11,750 bases of DNA from Pseudomonadota bacterium (GTDB taxonomy: Bacteria; Pseudomonadota; Alphaproteobacteria; Rhodospirillales; Magnetospirillaceae), in NCBI GenBank assembly GCA_023437865.1, contig JAEZFE010000080.1:1-11750 (forward strand). The letters run 5' to 3'. Below, one piece after another: positions 1 to 6,379 of this stretch; the stretch's first letter is position 1, and every line of letters begins with the position of its first letter. Both the position numbers and the translations under genes were made by a program. The notes beneath the pieces were generated by a model. That model saw nothing but the letters and a program-made list of their open reading frames with translations. It searched no databases and was not told where the DNA came from.

Positions 1-935
1 GCGCGCAGCTTGGCCGAGCGGGCGCGCGGGTTGCGCGCTGTCTCGGCGGCAGAGGCGGCGACCGCCTTGCGGCTCAGCAGGGTTAAGGTGGGCTTGGGGC
101 CAATGTGCATCTGGGGCAGATGGCGCGACGGCGCCGGCAGATCGCCCGAACGCTCCTTCAAGAACGTCTTCACCACGCGGTCTTCCAGCGAGTGGAAGGT
201 GACCACCGCCAGGCGGCCGCCGGGTGCCAGGATCTTCTCGGCGGCGGCCAGGCCGCGCTCCAGCTCGCCCAGCTCGTCGTTCACGTGGATGCGCAGTGCC
301 TGGAAGGTGCGGGTGGCGGGATGGATGCCGTCGCCCGATTTGCGCACAACCTTGGCGACGACATCGGCCAGCTCCAGGGTGCGCTCGAACTTCTTGTCGG
401 CGCGGGCGGCGACGATGGCCCGCGCGATGCGGCGGCTCAGGCGCTCCTCGCCGTAGCGGAAGATGATGTTGGCCAGATCCTCCTCATCGGCGTGGTTCAC
501 CACGTCGGCGGCGGATGGGCCGGCCTGCTCCATGCGCATGTCCAGCGGGCCGTCCTTGGCGAAGGAAAAGCCGCGTTCGGCCTGATCCAGCTGCATGGAC
601 GAGACGCCGATATCCAGCGCCACGCCGTCAATCGAGTTGACGCCCAGATCAGCCAGAAGGTGGTCCATATCGCCAAATCGGCCCTCGATCAGGGTCAGCC
701 GCCCGCTTTGGGCTTCGGGCAGGGCGCGGCCGGCGGCGGCGGCGTTGGGATCGCGGTCGATGGCGAATACCCGGCACCCTGCTCGGCCCAGCACAGCGAG
801 CGTGTAGCCGCCGGCGCCGAAGGTGCCGTCCACATAGGACTTGCCGTCCTCGACCGCCAGGGCGTCGAGCACTTCGTCCAGCAGCACCGGAATGTGAGGC
901 GAGTCCGAGTCGCGCTCGGGCGGGCGGGCGGTCAT
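1..935 (-). CDS. rsmH: 16S rRNA m4C1402 methyltransferase RsmH (MraW), 3' end cut by window edge
   Basis: RsmH methylates N4 of C1402 in the 16S rRNA decoding centre using S-adenosylmethionine. The gene reads leftward from ATG at 935; 311 codons are visible. The SAM-binding motif [12 protein letters not shown] lies at residues 34-45 and the acidic motif FAIDRDP at 57-63. The family signature [18 protein letters not shown] spans 108-125 and is followed by DGPLDMRM. Further on come THRTFQALR-like (here [16 protein letters not shown]) and FHSLEDR motifs. The visible end, [10 protein letters not shown], is the usual near-C-terminal motif, so only a few residues should be missing. The start codon overlaps the mraZ stop (ATGA at 935-932), which indicates translational coupling in the dcw operon. 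No frameshift was seen. Identification is very secure. Confidence 0.97.
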   Translation of the reverse strand, partial: MTARPPERDSDSPHIPVLLDEVLDALAVEDGKSYVDGTFGAGGYTLAVLGRAGCRVFAIDRDPNAAAAGRALPEAQSGRLTLIEGRFGDMDHLLADLGVNSIDGVALDIGVSSMQLDQAERGFSFAKDGPLDMRMEQAGPSAADVVNHADEEDLANIIFRYGEERLSRRIARAIVAARADKKFERTLELADVVAKVVRKSGDGIHPATRTFQALRIHVNDELGELERGLAAAEKILAPGGRLAVVTFHSLEDRVVKTFLKERSGDLPAPSRHLPQMHIGPKPTLTLLSRKAVAASAAETARNPRARSAKLR

Positions 936-1399
936 CGCGTCTCTCCGCCGGGCTTCTTCAACGGCAGGGTCGGGCGCGACTTCAACGCGCGGGCACGGAT
1001 TTCGGCCTCCACCGCCTTGTAGGATTCGGGTTCCCAGATTTGGAAGGTCTGGCCCTTGCCGACGAAGGCGCAGGATTCGGTGATGCCGGCATGCGCCATG
1101 ACATCCTCGGGCAGGACGATGCGGCCTTCGGGGTCCCAGGCCAACTGGCGGGCGTCGGCGAAGATCAGGGCGGACAGGTCTTCCTGTTCGGGGGAAAAAG
1201 CGGCGAAGTCCTGGGTGCTGTCGGACAGCCGTTCCATGAAGTCCATCCCGCAGCCCTCGATGCACGCGGCGGTGAACGAGCGGTAGGCGATGATGCCCTG
1301 AAAGCTCTGTTGGGCCAGAGTCGCGCGGAAGGTCGCGGGCACGCTGACGCGTCCCTTCTTGTCGACCTTGTTCACGAATGTGGAGAGGAAGAGCCCCAT
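932..1399 (-). CDS. mraZ: Transcriptional regulator MraZ
   Basis: MraZ is the DNA-binding repressor encoded first in the dcw cluster and controls its own operon. The 155-residue protein has the two expected AbrB/SpoVT-like swapped-hairpin repeats. The first is [14 protein letters not shown] (residues 12-25) and the second [13 protein letters not shown] (88-100), each with the D-x(1-2)-GR-x3-P core. The length is normal for the family. The frame stays open upstream to 1564, but the ATG at 1399 is preferred because [17 protein letters not shown] is the usual MraZ N-terminus and the upstream extension crosses the operator array. A purine-rich stretch (AAGGCGGACGGACGAGG) precedes the start. The stop overlaps the rsmH start by ATGA. 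Periodic TGGG boxes at 1480-1544 are the likely autoregulatory target. Confidence 0.96.
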   Translation of the reverse strand: MGLFLSTFVNKVDKKGRVSVPATFRATLAQQSFQGIIAYRSFTAACIEGCGMDFMERLSDSTQDFAAFSPEQEDLSALIFADARQLAWDPEGRIVLPEDVMAHAGITESCAFVGKGQTFQIWEPESYKAVEAEIRARALKSRPTLPLKKPGGETR

Positions 1400-1479
1400 C
1401 CTCGTCCGTCCGCCTTGCGAAATGCCCGGGTCCCACCGCCCACGATCGGCACGCACATCTCCCGTGGGCCGCTCGTCGG

Positions 1480-1544
1480 TGGGTGTTAATGGGATATCAT
1501 GGGGAAATATGGGCGTCAATGGTATCGAGTAGTAAAAAGCTGGG
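1480..1544. promoter_or_regulatory. MraZ-box array: TGGG repeats on a 10-bp period
   Basis: On the plus strand TGGG starts at 1480, 1490, 1500 and 1510. TGGT follows at 1520, TAGT at 1530 and TGGG again at 1541 (one base out of phase). MraZ in E. coli is known to bind TGGGN direct repeats separated by 5 bp, that is, a 10-bp period. The position, 80-145 bp upstream of the mraZ ATG, fits an autoregulatory operator. The TGGG motifs read on the strand opposite to mraZ. Repeats and spacing are seen directly; binding is inferred. Confidence 0.8.
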
Positions 1545-1555
1545 TAAAACAGAGT

Positions 1556-1585
1556 CCTAGACAATTTTACCTAAGTTGTTGTCAA
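1556..1585 (-). promoter_or_regulatory. Candidate sigma70-type promoter for mraZ-rsmH
   Basis: On the minus strand a perfect -35 hexamer TTGACA (1585-1580) is followed after 18 bp by TCTAGG (1561-1556), a weak -10. Transcription would start near 1549 and run straight into the TGGG array, so bound MraZ could block it. A second, weaker option lies inside the array: TTGACG at 1519-1514 and TATCCC at 1496-1491, 17 bp apart. The strong -35 is clear, but the -10 is poor and the choice between the two is uncertain. Confidence 0.4.
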
Positions 1586-1589
1586 GGGA

Positions 1590-1800
1590 GTCGAAGAATG
1601 CCGCGCAAGTCGTTGGGTGGAATGAGATTTTTCTGAATGACGGGCGAAAAATGGCGGCCCGTCGGCTCGGTACGAGTGGTGAACGTGCGGGAGCGCCCAT
1701 GAAAACCCGAGGGCCAACGTGCCATGGGAAAACATGGGATGCCCCGGCGATGTTCTTCGCCAGGGAGGTATTAATCGTCAATGCGTTGTATTTGTTGAAT
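1590..1800. other. Spacer between rnpB 3' end and the mraZ promoter, no gene seen
   Basis: No reading frame here has protein-like composition or a family motif. What can be seen is a 7-bp inverted repeat GACGGGC/GCCCGTC at 1639-1645 and 1657-1663, and a small stem GGCGA/TCGCC at 1746-1750 and 1757-1761. There are also two more TGGG elements 10 bp apart (1725 and 1735). Neither stem is followed by a T-run on the minus strand, so the rnpB terminator is not identified with confidence. Confidence 0.5.
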
Positions 1801-2203
<403 letters not shown>

Positions 2204-2209
2204 GGGCGC

Positions 2210-2238
2210 AATGTGGGCCGCCGCCGGGGCTACGTCAA
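2210..2238 (-). promoter_or_regulatory. rnpB promoter, sigma70 type
   Basis: On the minus strand TTGACG (2238-2233) is followed after exactly 17 bp by CACATT (2215-2210). Counting from this -10, +1 is 2203, which is the first base of P1 of the RNase P RNA. The agreement between predicted transcript start and RNA structure supports the call, although the -10 matches consensus at only three positions. Confidence 0.65.
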
Positions 2239-2241
2239 GCG

Positions 2242-2290
2242 GTGCGTTGGGGGAAAGGTAAAACAACGCCGGGCGCAAGTAGTGCGTTGG
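2242..2290. repeat. 9-bp direct repeat pair upstream of the rnpB promoter
   Basis: GTGCGTTGG occurs at 2242-2250 and again at 2282-2290, exactly 40 bp apart. The first copy lies just upstream of the rnpB -35 element. Between and beyond them is an inverted repeat GCAAGTA (2275-2281) / TACTTGC (2296-2302) that spans the second copy. These could be activator sites for a highly expressed stable RNA; no regulator can be named. Confidence 0.4.
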
Positions 2291-2318
2291 CGGAGTACTT
2301 GCTATTGGCTTCTCACGC

Positions 2319-2336
2319 CTCGGGTGTTCACCCGAG
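2319..2336. repeat. Perfect 8-bp inverted repeat
   Basis: CTCGGGTG and CACCCGAG are separated by only TT, giving an 18-bp dyad in the spacer between the phasin gene and rnpB. On the plus strand it is followed by TTCT; there is no T-run on the minus strand. It may be an operator or part of a terminator region. Function is not determined by the sequence. Confidence 0.4.
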
Positions 2337-2382
2337 TTCTGCGGATTGTGCGGAGTATGTCTTGTCAATCAAGCCGCGATCA

Positions 2383-2397
2383 GCCGGAAATTCCGGC
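2383..2397. repeat. 15-bp palindrome in phasin-rnpB spacer
   Basis: GCCGGAA and TTCCGGC flank a single A, giving a near-perfect palindrome. It lies about 60 bp downstream of the phasin stop and 10 bp beyond the phasin terminator-like hairpin. It could be a second termination or RNA-stability stem, or a protein site. Confidence 0.35.
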
Positions 2398-2402
2398 GGA
2401 AA

Positions 2403-2434
2403 GCGGTTGGGCGGCCCGAATTCCGCCCAAACGC
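2403..2434 (-). terminator. Hairpin after the phasin gene, probable terminator
   Basis: TTGGGCGG (2407-2414) and CCGCCCAA (2423-2430) form a perfect 8-bp stem with an 8-base loop. One mismatch outward, GCG (2403-2405) pairs with CGC (2432-2434). The hairpin starts about 20 bp beyond the phasin stop codon. It lacks a T-tract, so it could equally be an RNA 3'-end stabiliser. Confidence 0.5.
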
Positions 2435-2454
2435 CCCCGAGGGAAGGTGCTCCT

Positions 2455-2787
2455 TCAGCGCGGCAAATTGGCCGAACAGAGCGCTTCGGACGACAGCTTC
2501 ACGACCAGTTCGCTGAGCGCGCGGGCTTCGTCCACGTACTCCTCGTAAGCTTGGCGGGCCAGCTTGATCTGGATGTCGACCACATCGCTGGGGGACTGGG
2601 CCTGGCGCAATTGTTCGGCGGCGCTGACCGAATTACGGAACGGCGCCTGGGCAAGCGAGACCAGCCGGCTGTTGATCTGGCTCCAATTGTCTACCCACTT
2701 CGCCGTCAGGCCGGCCATGTCTGCATTCGGCAGCTTCAGCAAATCCTCGGCCGCCACCGCTTTCAACTCACTCCGACGCTCGCTCAT
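2455..2787 (-). CDS. Phasin family protein
   Basis: This is a short (110-residue) phasin-type protein. Phasins coat polyhydroxyalkanoate granules and are small, helical and amphipathic. The N-terminal half contains KWVDNWSQINSRLVSLAQAPF (about residues 30-50). The C-terminal half has the typical phasin run SPSDVVDIQIKLARQAYEEY (65-84), followed by VDEARALSELVVKLSSEAL. There are no membrane segments or signal peptide. The ATG at 2787 is chosen because AAGGAG (2802-2797) sits 9 bp upstream of it. The same frame stays open far upstream across ligD, but that is a GC-bias artefact. The gene is monocistronic, followed by a hairpin and diverging from ligD. It resembles the phasin_2 type; granule binding is inferred and a related function is possible. 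Confidence 0.8.
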   Translation of the reverse strand: MSERRSELKAVAAEDLLKLPNADMAGLTAKWVDNWSQINSRLVSLAQAPFRNSVSAAEQLRQAQSPSDVVDIQIKLARQAYEEYVDEARALSELVVKLSSEALCSANLPR

Positions 2788-2806
2788 CTTTTCTGTCTCC
2801 TTCCCA

Positions 2807-2833
2807 AGGCGTGGTCCGACATGACCCACGCCT
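2807..2833 (-). promoter_or_regulatory. Inverted repeat in the phasin 5' leader
   Basis: AGGCGTGG (2807-2814) and CCACGCCT (2826-2833) flank 11 bases, directly upstream of the phasin ribosome-binding site. In RNA it could fold with GUC/GAC continuing the stem after a bulged G. It may be an operator (for example for a PHA-responsive repressor) or a leader hairpin. No convincing -35/-10 pair was found for this gene. Confidence 0.4.
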
Positions 2834-2929
2834 GAAGGTACAGAATTCCCGCGCCCCCGCCGCCTGGGCAGGCGATGTATTACCCTGGGCAGGGCACCCC
2901 CTGCGACACGTCCAGGGCGTGTCCTTTGG

Positions 2930-2955
2930 GGAACTTCGGCTGCCATAGGGGCGTT
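2930..2955 (+). promoter_or_regulatory. EcfG-type general stress response promoter of ligD-ku
   Basis: GGAAC (2930-2934), 17 bases, then CGTT (2952-2955) matches exactly the alphaproteobacterial EcfG/RpoE2/SigT promoter consensus GGAAC-N16-17-CGTT. The ligD ATG begins 10 bases after the end of CGTT, so the transcript would have almost no leader. No better sigma70 promoter was seen in the 177-bp divergent region. The motif is seen directly; stress control of these genes is inferred, and fits reports of general-stress control of Ku-type repair genes in rhizobia. Confidence 0.75.
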
Positions 2956-2964
2956 ACCCAAGGC

Positions 2965-5412
2965 ATGGCACTGGAGCAATACAAGGCCAAGCGGGATTTC
3001 ACCCGTACCCCCGAGCCCGCTGGCGAGGCGGCCGAGGGCACGGGCGCGCGCTTGGCCTATGTGATCCAGAAGCATGCCGCCCGAAGGTTGCATTATGATT
3101 TTCGCCTGGAATTGGATGGCGTGCTGAAAAGCTGGGCGGTGCCGCAGGGGCCCAGCATGGACCCTGGCGATAAACGTTTGGCCGTCCATGTGGAGGACCA
3201 TCCGCTCGCTTACGGCGGGTTCGAGGGCATCATCCCCAAGGGCCAGTACGGCGGCGGCACGGTGATGTTGTGGGACCGCGGCTGGTGGGAGCCGGTCGAG
3301 GACCCGGCCAAGGGCTATGCCAAGGGCAAGCTGAAGTTCCGCCTGCACGGCGAACGCCTTGGGGGCGGTTTCACCCTGGTGCGGATGCGTGGCGAGGGCG
3401 GCAAAAACTGGCTGTTGATCAAGGAGCGCGACGATACCGCCGGCAGTGACATCGGTGAGGAACTGTCGGTGGCCTCGGGCCGCTCCATGGACGAGATTGC
3501 CGCCGCCCCCGAGCGGGTGTGGCGCAGCGACCGCGCCGATGCGCCGGTGCTTGATCCCGGCGCGCTTGCGGGTGCCGTGGCGGCGGCGATGCCGGCCCGG
3601 CTTAGCCCCATGCTGGCAAGCCTGGCGGAGGGCGCGCCCGCCGGCGACGACTGGATCCACGAGGTCAAGCTCGACGGCTACCGTCTGCTGGCCCGCGTCG
3701 AGGCGGGTGCCTGTACCCTGTTCACCCGCAACGGCCATGACTGGACCCGCAAGTTCCCCGCCATTGCCACTGCCTGCGCCGGCTTGCCGTGCCAGCAGGC
3801 GTGGCTCGATGGCGAGGTGGTGGCGCTCGACCGCCATGGCATCTCGCGTTTCCACGACCTGCAAAGCGCCTTGTCCGAAGGTCGGGATGCCGGGCTGGTC
3901 TATCACCTGTTCGATCTGGTGTATCTCGACGGCTTCGACCTCGCCCGCGTGGAATTGGCGGAGCGCAAGCGCGTGCTCAAGGCGCTGCTGGGCGCGGCTG
4001 CCCTGCCGTTGCGCTACACCGACCATCTGGACGGCCAGGGCGAGGCGTTCCGCCGACAGGTCTGCGCCTTCGCGCTGGAAGGCATCATCTCCAAGCGCCG
4101 CACTCAGTCCTACAAACCGGGCCGGGCCAAGGACTGGCTCAAGGTTAAGTGCACCAGCCGCCAGGAATTCGTTGTCGCCGGCTGGGTTCCCCAGCAGGGC
4201 CGGCGTACCGGTGTGGGGGCGATGCTGATCGGTATCTACGACCAGGCCGGCGCCTTTGTCCCGTGCGGACGGGTGGGCACCGGCTTCGGCGAGCGCGAGG
4301 CGGCCAAGCTGGAGCAGATGCTGTCGAAACTGGTGCGGCCCGATCCGCCGTTTCCGTCCAAGGACAAGGGCGTCACTTGGGTCGAGCCGCACTTGGTCAT
4401 CGAGGTTGAGTTCACCGAGTGGACGCCGGACGGCCAGTTGCGGCATCCGTCCTATCAGGGCGTCCGCCAGGATAAGGAGGCCCGCGACGTGGTGCGTGAA
4501 GGCCTATCGGCGACCGAGGGCGGGGCGGAGGGCGCCGCCGGGGACCGCCTTGCCCGCTTCCACCTGACCAGTCCCGACAAGGTGCTGTATCCCGATCAGG
4601 GCCTGACCAAGCGGGCGCTGGCTGAATACTACCTTGAGGTTGCCGAGTGGATTCTGCCCCACATCGCCGGCCGGGCGCTCACCCTGGTGCGCTGCCCGGA
4701 GGGCGCGGCGAAGTCGTGTTTCTACCAGCGTCATCCCCATCCCGGCATGCCCAGGGCCATCCGCCGCTTTCCCGACGACGACGAGGCCCTGGTGGGCGTG
4801 GACGATGTGGAGGGGCTGATCGGATTGGTGCAGATGGGCGCGCTGGAGATCCACACCTGGGGCTCCACCACCCGCGACATCGAACGGCCCGACACGCTGG
4901 TGTTCGATCTCGACCCCGACGAGGACTTGGCCTGGCCCAAGGTCATCGCCGGGGCAGGCGAAATCCGCCAACGGCTGAATGCGCTGGGGCTGGCATCCTT
5001 TGTCAAGACCACGGGGGGCAAGGGCCTGCACGTGGTGGTGCCGCTCACGCCCAAGGCCGAGTGGCCGGAGGTCAAGGCGTTCTGCAAGGCGCTGGCCGAG
5101 GCGGCGGCAAACGACAGCCCCGATGCCTACACCGCCACCATGACCAAGACGCGGCGCAAGGGCCGCATCTTCATCGATTATCTGCGCAACCAGCGGGCTG
5201 CCACTTTCGTCGCGCCCTATTCCACCCGGTCGCGCCCCGGCGCGCCGGTGGCCGTGCCCATTACCTGGGCCGAATTGGAGGGCGGCATCCGGTCCGGCCA
5301 TTTCACCGTCGAGACCCTGCACCGCCGGCTGGCCAGCCTGCCCGCCGATCCGTGGAAGGACCTGCGCGAGGCCGCGCGGGAACTGCCGGCCAATTGGGAG
5401 GGGCTCATTTAA
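2965..5412 (+). CDS. ligD: Multifunctional NHEJ DNA ligase LigD (phosphoesterase-ligase-polymerase)
   Basis: LigD processes and seals double-strand breaks with Ku. The 815-residue protein has all three modules in the Pseudomonas order. The 3'-phosphoesterase (about 1-190) keeps H37, H43, D45 and R47 in the HAARRLHYDFR segment, plus H79 and Y83. The ATP-dependent ligase (about 205-510) has nucleotidyl-transfer motif I EVKLDGYR with catalytic K235, then YHLFDLVYLDG (313-323), EGIISKR (372-378) and WLKVK (391-395). The primase-like polymerase (about 530-815) has FDLDPD with D648 and D650, GGKGLH with H689, and FIDYLRN with D738. The ATG at 2965 is used because MALEQYKAKRDF is a family-like N-terminus; the frame continues upstream to 2875 without homology. 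Shine-Dalgarno is poor, consistent with a near-leaderless stress transcript. ku follows after 12 bp. Confidence 0.97.
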   Translation: MALEQYKAKRDFTRTPEPAGEAAEGTGARLAYVIQKHAARRLHYDFRLELDGVLKSWAVPQGPSMDPGDKRLAVHVEDHPLAYGGFEGIIPKGQYGGGTVMLWDRGWWEPVEDPAKGYAKGKLKFRLHGERLGGGFTLVRMRGEGGKNWLLIKERDDTAGSDIGEELSVASGRSMDEIAAAPERVWRSDRADAPVLDPGALAGAVAAAMPARLSPMLASLAEGAPAGDDWIHEVKLDGYRLLARVEAGACTLFTRNGHDWTRKFPAIATACAGLPCQQAWLDGEVVALDRHGISRFHDLQSALSEGRDAGLVYHLFDLVYLDGFDLARVELAERKRVLKALLGAAALPLRYTDHLDGQGEAFRRQVCAFALEGIISKRRTQSYKPGRAKDWLKVKCTSRQEFVVAGWVPQQGRRTGVGAMLIGIYDQAGAFVPCGRVGTGFGEREAAKLEQMLSKLVRPDPPFPSKDKGVTWVEPHLVIEVEFTEWTPDGQLRHPSYQGVRQDKEARDVVREGLSATEGGAEGAAGDRLARFHLTSPDKVLYPDQGLTKRALAEYYLEVAEWILPHIAGRALTLVRCPEGAAKSCFYQRHPHPGMPRAIRRFPDDDEALVGVDDVEGLIGLVQMGALEIHTWGSTTRDIERPDTLVFDLDPDEDLAWPKVIAGAGEIRQRLNALGLASFVKTTGGKGLHVVVPLTPKAEWPEVKAFCKALAEAAANDSPDAYTATMTKTRRKGRIFIDYLRNQRAATFVAPYSTRSRPGAPVAVPITWAELEGGIRSGHFTVETLHRRLASLPADPWKDLREAARELPANWEGLI

Positions 5413-5424
5413 GAGGACCGTACA

Positions 5425-6270
5425 ATGCCTGCACGTCCGTATTGGAAGGGGCACTTGCGGCTGTCGCTGGTGACCTTTCCCATTGCTCTCTACCCGGCCA
5501 TCAATTCGCAGTCCAAGTTGGCCTTCCACCAGCTTGAACGCACCACCGGCCAGCGCATCCGCGAGAAGAAGGTGGTGCCCGGCAAGGACGAAGTGACCAC
5601 CGAGGATATCGTCAAAGGCTATGAGTACGAGAAGGGCCGTTACGTCGTGCTGGAGGACGAGGATTTTGACAAGGTTAAGCTGGAGACCAAGAAAACGGTC
5701 GATCTGGAGCGCTTCTTCCCGGCCAGCGAGTTGGACCCGCTCTATATCGACAAGCCTTACTACGTGGTTCCCGACGGAACCTTGGCAGAGGAAGCCTTCA
5801 CGGTGGTTCGCGAGGCCCTGGAGCACGAGCACCGCGCCGCGCTCGGACGGGTGGTGCTGTCGGGCCGCGAACGCCCGGTGGCCATCGTACCGCGCGACAA
5901 GGGCATGATCTGCTACACGCTGCACACCGCCGACATGATCCGCAAGGCCAGCTTGTATTTTGGCGACATCAAGGCCGGCGAACTCAATGAGGATGAGGTG
6001 GCGGTGGCCGAGACCCTGGTCAGCCGTAAGGCCGGCCATTTCGACCCGGCGGGCTTCGTCGACCGCTATCAGGAAGGCTTGCGCAAGATCATCGAGGCCA
6101 AGATCCAGGGCGAGGCCCCGCCCATCGTCGAGGAAGCGCAGCCCGGCAACGTGGTCAACCTGATGGACGCGCTGCGCCGCTCGCTGGAGGCCGAGACCGG
6201 CGCCCCCGCCGGTGGGGGGGGAGGGGACGCGGCGCCGGCGAAGAAGACGCGGAGCCGCAAGAAGGCCTGA
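5425..6270 (+). CDS. ku: NHEJ DNA end-binding protein Ku
   Basis: Bacterial Ku forms a homodimeric ring on broken DNA ends and recruits LigD. The 281-residue protein starts with the family N-terminus (YWKGHLRLSLVTFPIALYPA, residues 6-25), then GYEYEKGRYVVLEDEDF (65-81) and a core up to about 235. The conserved NVVNLMDALRRSLE segment (242-255) is followed by a Gly/Ala linker and a basic tail, KKTRSRKKA, a type of extension that in other Ku proteins contacts DNA. The ribosome-binding site AAGAGGA (5411-5417) overlaps the ligD stop and lies 7 bases from the ATG, so the two genes are co-transcribed. The linker is encoded by a G8-A-G4 tract (6214-6226) where slippage would swap the tail. Confidence 0.97.
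   Translation: MPARPYWKGHLRLSLVTFPIALYPAINSQSKLAFHQLERTTGQRIREKKVVPGKDEVTTEDIVKGYEYEKGRYVVLEDEDFDKVKLETKKTVDLERFFPASELDPLYIDKPYYVVPDGTLAEEAFTVVREALEHEHRAALGRVVLSGRERPVAIVPRDKGMICYTLHTADMIRKASLYFGDIKAGELNEDEVAVAETLVSRKAGHFDPAGFVDRYQEGLRKIIEAKIQGEAPPIVEEAQPGNVVNLMDALRRSLEAETGAPAGGGGGDAAPAKKTRSRKKA
6214..6226 (+). repeat. G8-A-G4 homopolymer tract in ku
   Basis: Eight consecutive G, an A, then four G encode the Gly run at residues 264-267 of Ku. Loss of one G would replace the tail with a run of seven Arg codons and end at the TGA at 6284-6286 (original numbering). Gain of one G would give an acidic tail and read past the normal stop. Confidence 0.7.
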
Positions 6271-6272
6271 TG

Positions 6273-6306
6273 CCAAGGTGCAATGACCCGGCTCATCGCA
6301 CCTTGG
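6273..6306. terminator. Bidirectional terminator-like hairpin between ku and the mutY operon
   Basis: CCAAGGTGC (6273-6281) and GCACCTTGG (6298-6306) form a perfect 9-bp stem. After one mismatch it continues with ATGA/TCAT around a CCCGGC loop. It begins two bases after the ku stop and lies between convergent genes. No T-tract follows on either strand, so termination may need other factors. Confidence 0.65.
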
Positions 6307-6307
6307 T

Positions 6308-6365
6308 CGGTCGCAAGTGCGACCGCGCGGCGCGTGAGGGCGGCGCTGATCGGCTACGATCAGCG
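6308..6365. repeat. Two further hairpins in the convergent spacer
   Basis: CGGTCGC/GCGACCG (6308-6314 and 6319-6325) forms a 7-bp stem with an AAGT loop. CGCTGATC/GATCAGCG (6344-6351 and 6358-6365) forms a perfect 8-bp stem with a GGCTAC loop. Together with the preceding hairpin, three stems occupy nearly all of the spacer between ku and the next gene. The last is the first stem met by transcription leaving the leftward operon, 15 bp past its stop. Confidence 0.55.
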
Positions 6366-6379
6366 TGACTTGGTATGAT

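Noticed and set aside
105..1022. 305-codon plus-strand open frame opposite rsmH and mraZ
   Set aside because: The minus strand encodes textbook RsmH and MraZ motifs; the plus-strand product is low-complexity shadow sequence.
1400..1564. 55-residue N-terminal extension of MraZ
   Set aside because: It translates the TGGG operator array and does not resemble MraZ; the ATG at 1399 gives the conserved N-terminus.
2340..2368. TTGACA at 2368-2363 on the minus strand as a second rnpB promoter
   Set aside because: No acceptable -10 at 16-18 bp, and it is about 130 bp too far from the P1 start.
2875..2964. 30-residue N-terminal extension of LigD from the ATG at 2875
   Set aside because: It has no family similarity and would cover the EcfG promoter; the ATG at 2965 gives the expected LigD N-terminus.
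2455..4446. 663-codon open frame on the minus strand continuing upstream from the phasin gene across ligD
   Set aside because: Composition is Ala/Gly/His/Gln-rich shadow of the ligD frame; only the final 110 residues from 2787 look like a real protein and have a Shine-Dalgarno.
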